Of a stretch of DNA of 64,000 nt, positions 1 to 9,485 are shown piece by piece. Origin of the DNA: Hyalella azteca (lineage: Eukaryota; Arthropoda; Malacostraca; Amphipoda; Hyalellidae); assembly GCF_000764305.2 (NCBI RefSeq), contig NW_025932901.1, forward strand, positions 1,022 to 65,021. Reading direction: 5' to 3'. The notes beneath the pieces were generated by a model. The model searched no databases and had not been told where the DNA came from. It worked only from the letters and a program-made list of their open reading frames with translations. Every line of letters begins with the position of its first letter. Positions within the stretch are counted from its first letter, which is position 1. The position numbers and the translations under genes were made by a program.

Positions 1-187
1 CGGATTTACTGTTAGCCGGAGTTACCCACAGCTCATTGATCTGAGGCTATGTGTAGATATTGCATGCTGATGTTTGGCGTTGGGCCCAGGGCCTGTTTAC
101 GAGTCAATTTTGTTACCCACGGCTGCGCTCCCAAATATATGGCATCGCAGTTAAATTGACGAAATGTTATGAAAGAGATAACGAAGG

Positions 188-297
188 TCTGTTGACAGCC
201 TAATGAGTGCCTATTGACAGCACAGTGACCGTATATTGACCGCCTCTTGACGCTTAGTGACATCCTTTTGACCATCTATTGACAGCCTAGTGCCAGC
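188..297. repeat. Degenerate minisatellite, about 15-16 bp units
   Basis: The stretch contains repeated variants of TATTGACAGCCTAGTG with many substitutions. It lies just outside the left arm of the long palindrome and would be IntS7 intronic DNA if the local assembly is right. No coding sense is seen. Confidence 0.5.
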
Positions 298-570
298 CTA
301 TAGGGTACTTGTACAGGGGACAGTACTGGCGGCAAGTAGATCAGAAAAATGCCGAATATCTGCCGCTTGTTGTATATCCCGCAAGTAAGCTTAGACGCGA
401 GACAAGTTTAAGGTGCCACCGTGCCGGTATTTAGTGCCTACCGGCACGGCGGCACCTTAAACTTGCCACGTGTCTAAGCGTCCTTGCGGAATAGACACCA
501 AGCAGCAGACATTTGGCACCTTTCCGATCTACTTGCCGCCAGTACTGTCCCCGTGTACAAGCACCTATAG
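298..570. repeat. Long imperfect palindrome (132-bp arms, 9-bp loop), MITE-like
   Basis: Bases 298-429 and 439-570 are near-perfect reverse complements of equal length, with a 9-base centre at 430-438; the inner stem starts GTGCCGGTA / TACCGGCAC. It resembles a foldback or MITE-type element, but no clear target-site duplication is visible. On the transcribed minus strand it begins only about 20 bp inside the intron that follows IntS7 exon c, so it would form a strong RNA hairpin next to that 5' splice site. Confidence 0.75.
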
Positions 571-590
571 GCCGCCAGGCACGCTACTAC

Positions 591-731
591 CTTGAAGTTA
601 GCCAGGGCGCTGTAGAGGCTGGCGGCGGCCGCCGTGAGGGGCTTGGCTCTGTCGTCCACGACCTCCGTGGTGACGCCGCCCCCGCCGCTGCTCTCCAGAG
701 GTGCCGAGGTCTTGCTCTCCCCGCAGCTCAC
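591..731 (-). CDS. IntS7: Integrator complex subunit 7, internal exon 'c' (partial gene)
   Basis: On the minus strand a 141-nt, phase 0/0 open exon (47 codons) is bounded by an acceptor reading TGCTGACAG and a donor reading AAG|GTAGTA. The peptide starts VSCGESKTSAPLES and ends AAAASLYSALANFK. Its phases let it join exon b (1706-1802) upstream and exon a (3337-3480) downstream. That gives the order expected from IntS7 proteins, where this region lies between the segment ending in a WL-x-AL-type motif and the TSPPPAIA segment. The Integrator complex processes snRNA 3' ends and attenuates transcription in the nucleus; subunit 7 is a large helical-repeat scaffold subunit. This exon alone is weakly diagnostic; the assignment rests on b and a. 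The + strand open frame over it is a shadow. Confidence 0.6.
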
Positions 732-739
732 CTGTCAGC

Positions 740-905
740 ACAAGACGAGGTCAGCACAACACGACGTCAGCACATGACGAGGTCAGCACAAGACAAGGTC
801 AGCACAACGCGAGGTCAGCACAAGACGAGGTCAGCACAACATGAGGTCAGCACAACATGAGGTCAGCACAAGACGAGGTCAGGACAAGACGAGGTCAGCA
901 CAACA
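740..905. repeat. Minisatellite abutting an IntS7 3' splice site
   Basis: About ten units of roughly 15-16 bp with core GAGGTCAGCACAA. On the minus strand the unit reads TTGTGCTGACCTC, which matches the end of the exon c acceptor (TTGTGCTGACAG). The array therefore consists of copies of the branch-point-like and acceptor-proximal sequence directly upstream of that exon. Confidence 0.75.
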
Positions 906-1311
906 CAAAGTCAAATCTTCAAGTCAAACAACTAGGAGACTAAAAATATTAGAAATAGAAATGTTAAAACCAAATTTCATTTATATTTTTCACTACTTAT
1001 GGCACTTTTCTGGTGCATTCTCACATTATTTTATTAAGACACGGAATGATATATGGACCAGGAATGAATGATTTTGCTTGCAGTCAGTTCCTCCTGAGAC
1101 TATCCGTGACTGAAGAAGGCTTGGCGCGTGTATCCTTGTGGTTAGTTTATTTGTAAACATTTGTACTTACTCGACCATACAGAAGTCATGACTGAATGTC
1201 TTGTCTCTATGCAGACAATAATATAGTCAAATACAGCTTATTACTAGAGCTTTATATTCTTGTGGCATCCACTTAAGTAATACAAGTGCTCATATCCACC
1301 TACCGTGGTAC
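906..1311. other. AT-rich stretch, no feature seen
   Basis: Between the acceptor-side array and the next minisatellite I see no exon, RNA gene or recognisable transposon. If the assembly is right locally it is IntS7 intron. Confidence 0.5.
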
Positions 1312-1420
1312 ACCATGCACTAGAGGGTAGGGTCTAGAGCTGCTGGTCGGTTAGACCATGCACTAGAGGGTAGTGTCTAGAGCTGCTGGTCGGTTAGACC
1401 ATGCACTAGAGGGTAGGGTC
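1312..1420. repeat. 43-bp minisatellite, about 2.5 copies, ending at an N
   Basis: Units begin ACCATGCACTAGAGGGTAG and recur at a 43-bp period (1312, 1355, 1398). The third copy is cut by the single N at 1421, which marks an unresolved assembly gap. Confidence 0.8.
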
Positions 1421-1421
1421 N

Positions 1422-1654
1422 TGCCCTGTGTACATGTGTACTATACAACACGCTGCACACCGTGCCCTGTGTACATGTGTACTATACAACACGCTGCACA
1501 CCGTGCCCTGTGTACATGTGTACTATACAACACGCTGCACACCGTGCCCTGTGTACATGTGTACTATACAACACGCTGCACACCGTGCCCTGTGTACATG
1601 TGTACTATACAACACGCTGCACACCGTGCCCTGTGTACATGTGTACTATACAAC
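1422..1654. repeat. 41-bp minisatellite, about 5.7 copies, between an N and a sequencing adapter
   Basis: Units contain CCCTGTGTACATGTGTACTA and are almost identical. The array begins right after the N at 1421 and stops at a mate-pair adapter at 1655, so this segment is most likely gap-filled read sequence and its position is unreliable. The open frames across it are repeat artefacts. Confidence 0.8.
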
Positions 1655-1692
1655 CTGTCTCTTATACACATCTAGATGTGTATAAGAGACAG
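1655..1692. other. Nextera mate-pair junction adapter (assembly contaminant)
   Basis: A 38-bp perfect palindrome made of the 19-bp Tn5 mosaic end AGATGTGTATAAGAGACAG and its reverse complement joined head to head. This is the circularisation junction of Nextera mate-pair libraries, not genomic DNA. In such a read the two flanks come from opposite ends of a multi-kilobase fragment, so the join between 1654 and 1693 is false. Confidence 0.97.
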
Positions 1693-1705
1693 GTGCTGGA
1701 CTCAC

Positions 1706-1802
1706 CTGGGCGAGGGCAGTGAGCCAGTAATGCTGCTGGTCCGTACAGACGCGGCTACGCAGGCTGCTGTACACGCTGCCGGCCACCTCGTGGTGCCCAT
1801 AT
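1706..1802 (-). CDS. IntS7: Integrator complex subunit 7, internal exon 'b' (partial gene)
   Basis: A 97-nt minus-strand exon: acceptor GTGTGGCAG, one base completing a split codon, then 32 codons, then donor CCCAG|GTGAGT in phase 0. The peptide begins YGHHEVAGSVYSSLRSRV and ends in a HYWLTALAQ motif. As I recall the vertebrate IntS7 sequence, its region with HEMASQIF and a later YFWLNSL lines up residue by residue. In IntS7 this segment comes before exon c and exon a; here exon a lies upstream on the transcribed strand, so the order is wrong. A mate-pair adapter sits 13 bp from the donor side. The neighbouring sequence cannot be trusted but the exon itself looks intact. Confidence 0.75.
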
Positions 1803-1834
1803 CTGCCACACATACACAATAATCTTAATTTTAT

Positions 1835-2115
1835 GTCAAAGAATTAACTACCTACATGCGCTGATAAAAATACTTGTAATATAAAAGAATTACCTACATG
1901 CACTGATAAAACTACTTGTAATATAAAATAATTACCTATATGCGCTGATAAAAATACTTGTTATATCAAAGAATTACCTATATGCGCTGATAAAAATACT
2001 TGTTATATCAAAGAATTACCTATATGCAATGATAAAAATACTTGTAATATCAAAGAATTACCTATATGCAATGATAAAAATACTTGTTATATCAAAGAAT
2101 AAGCTACATGCACTG
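1835..2115. repeat. AT-rich minisatellite, about 42-bp units, 6 copies
   Basis: Repeated units contain GAATTACCTATATGCGCTGA followed by an A/T-rich tail, with scattered substitutions and small indels. Non-coding. Confidence 0.75.
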
Positions 2116-2466
2116 TTAAAAATGGTGTCTCATTCTGACGGCTGTAATGTTAATAAATGACCTGTCGAACAACCGTGAAATTTAATCAGTAAAAACGTTT
2201 TGTAAAGAAAATTTAACGTGGCTTTTGAAGAAAATTTAACATTACAATTTTCATTGATAGGAGTTAAATCTTAAGTGATCAAAATCAGCATCTTGAGAAT
2301 GGGATGTGGCTTAAATCCAAATTTTGATCGTTAAATAACCAAGTTACACTTCAAAACATGACTGCTCATTTCAATATAAGTTTAATAATTTCTTAACAAA
2401 CACTATGACATTTAATATGAAACCCAGAGAAAGAAAATACGACGATGGCATGACTGACCTGGCATG
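2116..2466. other. AT-rich stretch, no feature seen
   Basis: No exon, RNA gene or named repeat was recognised between the two arrays. Confidence 0.5.
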
Positions 2467-3169
2467 CTACTGTTAACTGGATACTGACTGATGGCACTAA
2501 CTGGATACTGACTGATGGCACTAACTGGATACTGACTGATGGCACTAACTGGATACTGACTGATGGCACTAACTGGATACTGACTGATGGCACTAACTGG
2601 ATACTGACTGATGGCACTAACTGGATACTGACTGATGGCACTAACTGGATACTGACTGATGGCACTAACTGGATACTGACTGATGGCACTAACTGGATAC
2701 TGACTGATGGCACTAACTGGATACTGACTGATGGCACTAACTGGATACTGACTGATGGCACTAACTGGATACTGACTGATGGCACTAACTGGATACTGAC
2801 TGATGGCACTAACTGGATACTGACTGATGGCACTAACTGGATACTGACTGATGGCACTAACTGGATACTGACTGATGGCACTAACTGGATACTGACTGAT
2901 GGCACTAACTGGATACTGACTGATGGCACTAACTGGATACTGACTGATGGCACTAACTGGATACTGACTGATGGCACTAACTGGATACTGACTGATGGCA
3001 CTAACTGGATACTGACTGATGGCACTAACTGGATACTGACTGATGGCACTAACTGGATACTGACTGATGGCACTAACTGGATACTGACTGATGGCACTAA
3101 CTGGATACTGACTGATGGCACTAACTGGATACTGACTGATGGCACTAACTGGATACTGACTGATGGCAC
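2467..3169. repeat. 24-bp satellite-like array, about 29 essentially identical copies
   Basis: The unit contains AACTGGATACTGACTGATGG and is repeated without visible change for 700 bp before the array breaks off at the N at 3170. Because 24 is a multiple of three, the minus strand gives a long octapeptide-repeat open frame (LVPSVSIQ repeated). It has no start context or splice evidence, so I do not call it a gene. True copy number is unknown because the array ends in a gap. Confidence 0.9.
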
Positions 3170-3170
3170 N

Positions 3171-3243
3171 TCATGAGAGAGGGTAGTATCATGAGAGAGG
3201 GTAGTGTCATGAGAGAGGGTAGTATCATGAGAGAGGGTAGTGT
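3171..3243. repeat. 18-bp array, about 4 copies, between an N and an adapter
   Basis: Units of TCATGAGAGAGGGTAGTR, the same repeat family as the array at 15604-15788. Like 1422-1654 it is enclosed by an N and a mate-pair adapter, so it is probably misplaced read sequence rather than a second genomic array. Confidence 0.8.
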
Positions 3244-3281
3244 CTGTCTCTTATACACATCTAGATGTGTATAAGAGACAG
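3244..3281. other. Second Nextera mate-pair junction adapter (assembly contaminant)
   Basis: Identical to 1655-1692: two 19-bp Tn5 mosaic ends back to back. It separates an 18-bp repeat from IntS7 exon a sequence and marks another false join. Confidence 0.97.
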
Positions 3282-3366
3282 AGGTACGCCTCACCTGTGA
3301 GGCAGCGATGGCAGGAGGCGGGGAGGTACGCCTCACCTGTGAGGCAGCGATGGCAGGAGGCGGGGA
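3282..3366. repeat. 42-bp tandem duplication spanning an IntS7 5' splice site
   Basis: Two near-identical 42-bp copies. On the minus strand each holds the last codons of exon a (RTSPPPAIAASQ) plus the donor CACAG|GTGAGG. The second copy lies wholly inside the intron. Because 42 is a multiple of three the frame stays open through both copies. Confidence 0.85.
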
Positions 3367-3480
3367 GGTACGCATGCTCTGGCAGGTGGTGACCAGTTGG
3401 CTGTGCAGCGTCAGGGATGCTGCACGCAGCCTCGTGTAGTGCTGCACGAACACCAGCGGCTGCTGCACCGTGCTGCATGC
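3337..3480 (-). CDS. IntS7: Integrator complex subunit 7, internal exon 'a' (partial gene)
   Basis: A 144-nt minus-strand exon of 48 codons, phase 0 at both ends, acceptor TGCGCAG and donor CACAG|GTGAGG. The peptide runs from ACSTVQQPLVFVQHYTRLRA to CQSMRTSPPPAIAASQ. TSPPPAIA after an amphipathic helix is a signature I recognise from IntS7. Protein order should be b, c, a; read along the minus strand the window gives a, b, c, which fits the chimeric join marked by the adapter at 3244. The donor is duplicated (3282-3366). IntS7 is a nuclear Integrator scaffold subunit. Most of the gene is missing from the window. Confidence 0.8.
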
Positions 3481-3481
3481 C

Positions 3482-4640
3482 TGCGCACAAAAAACACATT
3501 ATACTGTGTGTGTTGTGGTGACTGCTGCTGCACATACACCAACACAAGACTTCAAAACTAATTTCAAAACAATATTTTTTTTAACTAATGTCACAACAAT
3601 ATATATTTTGACTAATTGTTTTGAAGTAATGTGAAAACAATATTTGTTTGAACAAATTGTTTTGAAAAAAGCATTGATTATGGGAGGCATCATGTAGTGA
3701 AGGCCTGGAATGTTCAGATTTTTCATCAAGTTGAGAATCATTTAAATCTTGATTATGTTGAAAAATAATGTCAATGCATCCGATACAATTACAAACCTAA
3801 CCTAATATACACAACACGATATATTGTGTGTTGTATTGACTGCTGTACCACATCACCAGTAAATTGTAGTCAAGTAAGGATCTTACCAAACCCAATAAAT
3901 ACATACAATTTTATCCAATTAATTATTAATAAATTCCTTAAATTTCATTCATTGATGGCGATGCTTTAATCTAATTAATAAATTTAAAACTGGATGTTAA
4001 AATTTAGTAAGTGGCCTCAAACAAAATTGACTCTTTCTCTTCAAGTCTTTAAATAATGGAATAATCGATACACCTTCACTTAATTTTGATGATTTTGCAT
4101 AAAAGCTTGATAGTTACCCTACATAATAAAATAAAATTTGACTGAGGCCAGAATGAACAGACCTTGTGACATGATGGAAGCTAGGTCAACAGACTTTGTT
4201 TGATGTTGTCATGTATAAATTCAACCACTTGATAATCTGGCTCTTTAAATATATTGATATCTTGGAATTCTCCACAAAAAAAGACTGGCAATGAAAAAGC
4301 AAGATTAAACAGTCTAGGTATGTATCGTTTTTAACGACAAAACGCACTCAGTTATGCAAATGACATAACGCACTCAGTTTAAATATTTCTTTCTGCTGGC
4401 GGATTTTTTCTGCACACTAAGTTTTGCACTGAAAGAGTAGGTTTTTGGAATTGTGCATAATTTAGGTTCCTAGTTAGCAGCCCTCGTTAGTAGTAGCAAT
4501 GCAAGCCTGGAAATTACTGAACATATACCATGGTAGAAGCCTCGGTATTCAAAGTGCTTAGTCCAATTTTTCAAAAGTTATGGTAAAAAACTGAAGATTG
4601 TTTCTTAACTGAAAAAACTGAAGATTATTTTTTTTAACTA
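3482..4640. other. AT-rich intergenic or intronic DNA
   Basis: No exon or RNA gene recognised. A few short direct repeats of AACAATAT-type sequence occur at 3565-3660, too weak to name. It may be IntS7 intron if exon a is correctly placed relative to this side. Confidence 0.4.
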
Positions 4641-4643
4641 TAA

Positions 4644-5735
4644 AGTCATATCTAACCAATAGGGAACAATATGTTTCATTGTGCGAGTACAAATTCGCCC
4701 TCAAGACCAATCACGATTGGAGTACCCCAGGGCTCTGTTCTGGGTCCTCTTCTTTTTAATATTTTCATAAATGATATCGCCTCTTCTTTTAATGCAAACT
4801 GCAAGCTTTTTGCTGATGATGCCGTTTTTTATATCTCGAAAGGTACCAACGATGAAGCATGTGATAGCATTTCGGATCTGTCAACAGACTTGTCAAAATG
4901 GCTGTTAGTAAATAAGTTAGTGGCACACGCCGATAAAATTAAACTGATGCTTTTTACGTCTAGACCTGTTGTCGCCCCTCGGAACATCACTTTTAATGGA
5001 TCAATTTTGGAATGGGTTGACGATTTTCGTTATTTAGGCTTAATCCTTGACAATAAAATGTCTTTTAAAAAACATATTACTTCCGTTTGCCAGGGACTTA
5101 GCAAAGCCCATGGAGTGTTACATGCTCTATCAAGTATCTGCCTTTCTCCTCGTTAAGAACGCTCTTCTATTCGTTGTTTTTATCTAAATTTTCTAATACC
5201 CTTGTAATATGGGGTGGAGTGCCTATCCGTACAAAAAACCGGTTATTACGTTGATGAACAAGACACTGCGGTCAATACTTAGGGTTCGATATGTTAACTA
5301 TGTACCATTGATTCGTACTACTGAATTATATAGACAGTCAAAAATTCTGAAATTCGACGACATGTACAAATTTAAGCTTTTACAGTTTATGAATAGGGCA
5401 CTTTTTTCATGATCAGCGTCTTTTTGAAAGTTTTTTTGCTCCTCTTGTTCCTCATCATTTCCATGATACCAGAGGCGTTCGTCTCAACCTTCCACCGGTC
5501 CGTTTAGAAATAGAGAAAAATGGTACTGTTTTTAATTGTGTAAAACATTTTAATGATTTTTTAATCTGTACAGAAAACTATGTTAGATGCAAAATGTCAG
5601 AGTTGTAGCTTAGAAGCCTATTGCATAGATACACCTTGTGATATGTTTAGGATTTTTTAATTATTCATGGTATAGATGCTACGGGCTTGTTAGTGATTTC
5701 GGTCCTGTCTTACCCCATCTGACTATATACTAGGG
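4644..5735 (+). mobile_element. Non-LTR retrotransposon (LINE), 5'-truncated and broken
   Basis: The C-terminal half of a LINE reverse transcriptase. SYLTNREQYVS at about 4645 is followed by a frameshift, then the finger/palm motif GVPQGSVLGPLLFNIFINDI (from about 4711), then the catalytic box FADD (about 4810) and the thumb-side FRYLGLILDNKMSFKKHI (about 5027-5080). A stop or frame change near 5156 separates this from the C-terminal piece at 5209-5606, which itself is shifted again near 5410. The 3' end matches a second copy at 9486-9662. No endonuclease or 5' UTR remains, so this is a dead insertion. Clade not assigned. Confidence 0.9.
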
Positions 5736-5876
5736 GATGGGCAGGGACAGGCGACAGCCATGTGGTAAATTGGGACAGCCCTCTTGACATTTTGTAGAAA
5801 TGTTGAAGCAGCTAAACTAATTGAATTTTAAAATCCAGCAAAACTAAAAATAGTGGTATAAACTATAAAATTTGCC

Positions 5877-5903
5877 TATACATGCATGCATGCATGTATG
5901 TAT
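5877..5903. repeat. ATGC/ATGT microsatellite
   Basis: A short run of CATGCATGCATGCATGTATG type immediately left of the first long hairpin, whose loop has related sequence. Confidence 0.6.
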
Positions 5904-5912
5904 AACATTTTT

Positions 5913-6038
5913 AGCCACTAACCATCATTAGATTCCTGCCACCTTGTCTGTTGCACACGATTGATTATGCATGCTTGTATGTATAATCAATCGTGTGCAA
6001 CAGACAAGGTGGCGGGAATCTAATGATGGCTAGTGGCT
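5913..6038. repeat. Long hairpin, 56-bp arms, 14-bp loop
   Basis: 5913-5968 and 5983-6038 are reverse complements with two mismatches by my count. The right arm overlaps the next hairpin by six bases. It looks like a foldback transposon remnant or a recent inverted duplication; no gene is carried. Confidence 0.85.
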
Positions 6039-6099
6039 GGTTAGTTCTCATTACACAACCGGTGGCCCACCGGTTGTGTAATGAGAACTAACCAGCCAC
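6033..6099. repeat. Perfect hairpin, 33-bp arms, 1-bp centre
   Basis: 6033-6065 and 6067-6099 are exact reverse complements around C6066, beginning GTGGCTGGTTAG. It shares bases 6033-6038 with the preceding hairpin, making a chained double palindrome. Confidence 0.9.
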
Positions 6100-6103
6100 C
6101 GGC

Positions 6104-8280
6104 GGTGGGTGAGGTAACTACAGCGCATTAACTGCAGATAAAGCTCCCGAACTTTGAGACAATAATTGAGTGAAAACTTTAGGTGATATATTGTGAGCCT
6201 TCCAAAGTTTTAATAATGAAGAAATCACAAGGTTCATGGAATCTAGAGGTTTGAATGCTAAATTTATTAGTACTCTAATCTAGTCGGTCAACTGAGTTAT
6301 GCAAGTGTCATGTCGTGCATTGCCTTTTCTTCAATAAGTTTCTTTAATTGCCGATGAGTTTCTCCTCAATTGGAAAGCTGACGTAACAAATAGGTGCAAT
6401 AAATGTTTTTTTATATTTAATTTGAAACAATTATGTTACGAGTAAATAGTATTTCGTTCTGTAGATCCCTCTTGCACATCTGTGAGTGACATGCACAATT
6501 AACAATGTTGGGAGTGGGACATTCTCTGTGTTGCCTGAAGTAACATTCATGCCAAAACTGATTTCTGATGGCCTGCAAACCTGTTTCTAGTTGTCTGGAA
6601 TGTTTTTTTAAGTGAACCACAAATCTTAGAATTCCATCCTGCTGCCTGCTACTATTGGAACAAGCGCTCCTATTTTTGGCAACCGCGCTTCTCAATTACA
6701 TAGGTACATGGACATTCAGAATGCATTTAGAAAGCCACCATGACTCCAAGCCAAAGATGTCTGGGCAATAAAATGGATGCATCAAGCACCCAAGGTCACA
6801 GTCAGGATACTTTTTACATGCTCCAAAGTGTGAACCTCCAAAAAAGTTAGTTGGAAATGCCAATTTTCAATCAAATGCAACTGGCAAGCCCATGCAAAAT
6901 GAGTCAACATGCTGAATCATGTGAATGGCTGTCATGTGACTCAACTCAACTCCTTTGTGACTCCTTTGGGGGTCAGCCCCTCTAAAGGTCAGCGGTCTGG
7001 CCAGTAAAGTACCAGTGCTTGAAACCAAGCAAAACAAACTCAGGGGAACAAACAGAGGAAGAACCAAGCAAAAATAGATTAAATGAACTCCATGGTTTAT
7101 GAAGATGAGAGGTGAAAATTAGTTTGTTAGAAATGAGACAGCCCAGGGCTATGAATGATGAGAACAAAATGACCAGCAGTCCACACACTACATATGAATG
7201 ATAACAAAAATAACCAGCCCACACTGGATTGAACAGAACAGAGTAAACAGAGATAACTGGTAAAAAAATGGGGCCAGGATAAGAAGGAGTTAACTAAATC
7301 AAATCAAAATAACTAAAGAGAAATAAAGTTCTTGAGAATTGGTCCTGGGTCTGGCCTAGTCGCGTCCAACAGGCAATGTTTGTAATGAGGAGAAAACGAG
7401 AAGGCAGTTGTCTTGTGAGAAGTAGTGGGGGAGACTCCACTGGCAGGGCACAGGAATAGTCTCTACTCTCTAGACTACCCTGACTGGTATGGGAGAGGCC
7501 CAAGCCCTTGTCCCCAGCTCAGCGTGGGATCCACTAATTAACTCCAACCTTGCCCTGAACACGCTCCAAATTGGCTGCTCTGCTAAAGTGCAGGACCTAC
7601 ACATAAGACCTACTCAACAATAAAACACTTGAAACACATAAGTACTCTTGAAATACATAAATACACATTGAAACTACTACTAAACTGTAGAACAATTTAA
7701 AGGGATGATTCATGATATTTACAAACATTTACTAATAAAATTTAAGACTGAGGTGCATGGCAAGAGTGTTCCCTTGACTCACCTATAAAGATCCATGATA
7801 ATCTTGGGGTGGATTAGTGACAGATTGGCAGGCAGTAGTCAGGGACAGAAAGCATGTTCATTTACAGCAGGTCAGTCAGCATGGGTGAGTACCTAGCTGG
7901 TCAGTACCATGAGTGCAAGATATGCAGGATGATGGAAAACTGACTTGCTCTAAAACACGGCTTCACATTCACATGCACTAATTTAACTTTAACTAGCTGT
8001 CACTTGTTTAGTATTAATGCACTGGGGACACAAAAAAGGTACATCTACTAGGGCACATTTACAGTACCTATGTTTTATGATCTTTTTTTTTTTTATAGTG
8101 AATTCACTTGACCCAATTAAAATGGTGTGAAATTACAAGCTATCCTGTAAGCTTACAGATATATATATGTACAGAACTAACAGTACTATGGTCTACACCG
8201 CCATCTCTGCGTGAACAAGCTGAACTTCTTTGACCAGTAATCAATAGGTTGCCAAATTATTCAATTATAATTATAGTCAA
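6104..8280. other. Intergenic DNA without recognised genes
   Basis: Several short open frames exist on both strands but none has family motifs, codon bias or splice context that I can support. The stretch 6700-7600 is less AT-rich than its surroundings and may be old repeat DNA. Upstream exons of the folate-receptor gene should lie somewhere 5' of 9.8 kb but I could not identify one here. Confidence 0.4.
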
Positions 8281-9460
8281 ATGGGGTAAGACAGGATTGC
8301 AGCCTTCATGGGGTAAGAAAGGACCGGCCCATGGCATGCATTCTATTTGCACTGAATTTAATTTGACAAAAGAATATGTTAGAGCAATCATTGCCTGTCA
8401 TTTCAGTGCATGTTTCAACAGACTTCTGCAAATAATGAATTTCTGGCTAATTTTCAAAGAAAACCTATGTAAAGAAGGGTCACAAAATAGTTAACCCTGT
8501 TTGGGAAATAAGCTCTGTCTAATGAAAAAAAATTTTTTGGCCAGGTTTGTGTATGTAGGCTGGTAACCTCAAGTAATAAGCAACTTTTGAGACATACTAG
8601 GCATTCCTACCTGCTACCATCACTGCCTGACAACTATTCTAAAATGGGGTAAAAAAGGACCAGACATGGGGTAAGACGGGACCACTAAATGATCCTGTTT
8701 TGCCCTACAAGTGGTCCTATCTTACCCCATAAATGGTCCTGTCTTACCCCACAAATGGTCCTCTTTTACCCCATAGTTTATCAAAAATAGCTTTTAAATG
8801 AATATAGTATTGTGCATAAGTATACATGGAGTATTTTGGTCAAAATTTTCATCTTTTGCTTAAAATAACCATTCTAACTTGTTAGCTTTTTTAAAAAGAT
8901 AAATTTAGCATACTATTGTGAATTGCATCATGGGGATGGAGAAAATAGGGATGTCGCTTCCCATTAGTGAGCTGCAGAACAATGTGCAAGAGTGGTCGGG
9001 GGAAAAATCATTGCGTGAAACATAAAAAATAATTATCACAATTTTGTGAGAGGGCATGGGCTATGTTTGAAGAAGTTCACCACAAATGCAGTTAGCAAGA
9101 AAACACATGACGTCTGACTCTTAAGTGATTATCCATTGGTTTTATTACCTATTTGGTAAATTTTCAGACAATGACACTAATGGAATATACATGTAGCATT
9201 TGGCAGTGCTCTCCAATGAATCAAAGCCAACCCACTATTTCTATTCTTAACAAAGTTTTCTCATGGCAAAAACTCCAATGTGACTGATATTAGAGTTGAC
9301 TTCCCGCAACACAAAACAGTAACAAGTGGTTGTTTAATCAAATAATGTGTTTTTAGATAGATAATATTGAATATCAGATTTATATTTTTACTAAAAACCT
9401 TGTTACATAAGAATTACCTGTTGGTCCTTTCTTACTCCAGCCTGGTCCCATCTTACCCCA
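8281..9460. mobile_element. Possible non-autonomous DNA transposon with terminal inverted repeats
   Basis: The left end (8282-8325, starting TGGGGTAAGACAGGA) and the right end (9423-9460, ending TCCCATCTTACCCCA) are imperfect inverted repeats of about 40 bp. More copies of the same motif, in both orientations, lie inside at about 8645-8775. There is no transposase reading frame, so if real it is a non-autonomous element of about 1.18 kb. No target-site duplication is obvious. It directly precedes a LINE 3' fragment, and the same motif also occurs in the LINE tail, so the boundaries are uncertain. Confidence 0.4.
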
Positions 9461-9479
9461 ATGGGGTAAGATGGGACCA
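9443..9479. repeat. Perfect 18-bp palindrome of the GGTCCCATCTTACCCCA motif
   Basis: 9443-9460 and 9462-9479 are exact reverse complements around one A. It forms the right boundary of the putative DNA element. Confidence 0.8.
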
Positions 9480-9485
9480 GCTCAC

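Noticed and set aside
1373..1722. Open frames of about 100 codons on the plus strand
   Set aside because: They cross an N, a 41-bp repeat and a sequencing adapter, so they cannot be genes.
2393..3169. 258-codon minus-strand open frame of repeated LVPSVSIQ octapeptides
   Set aside because: It is the translation of a perfect 24-bp non-coding array, open only because 24 is divisible by three; it lacks start and splice context and ends in an assembly gap.
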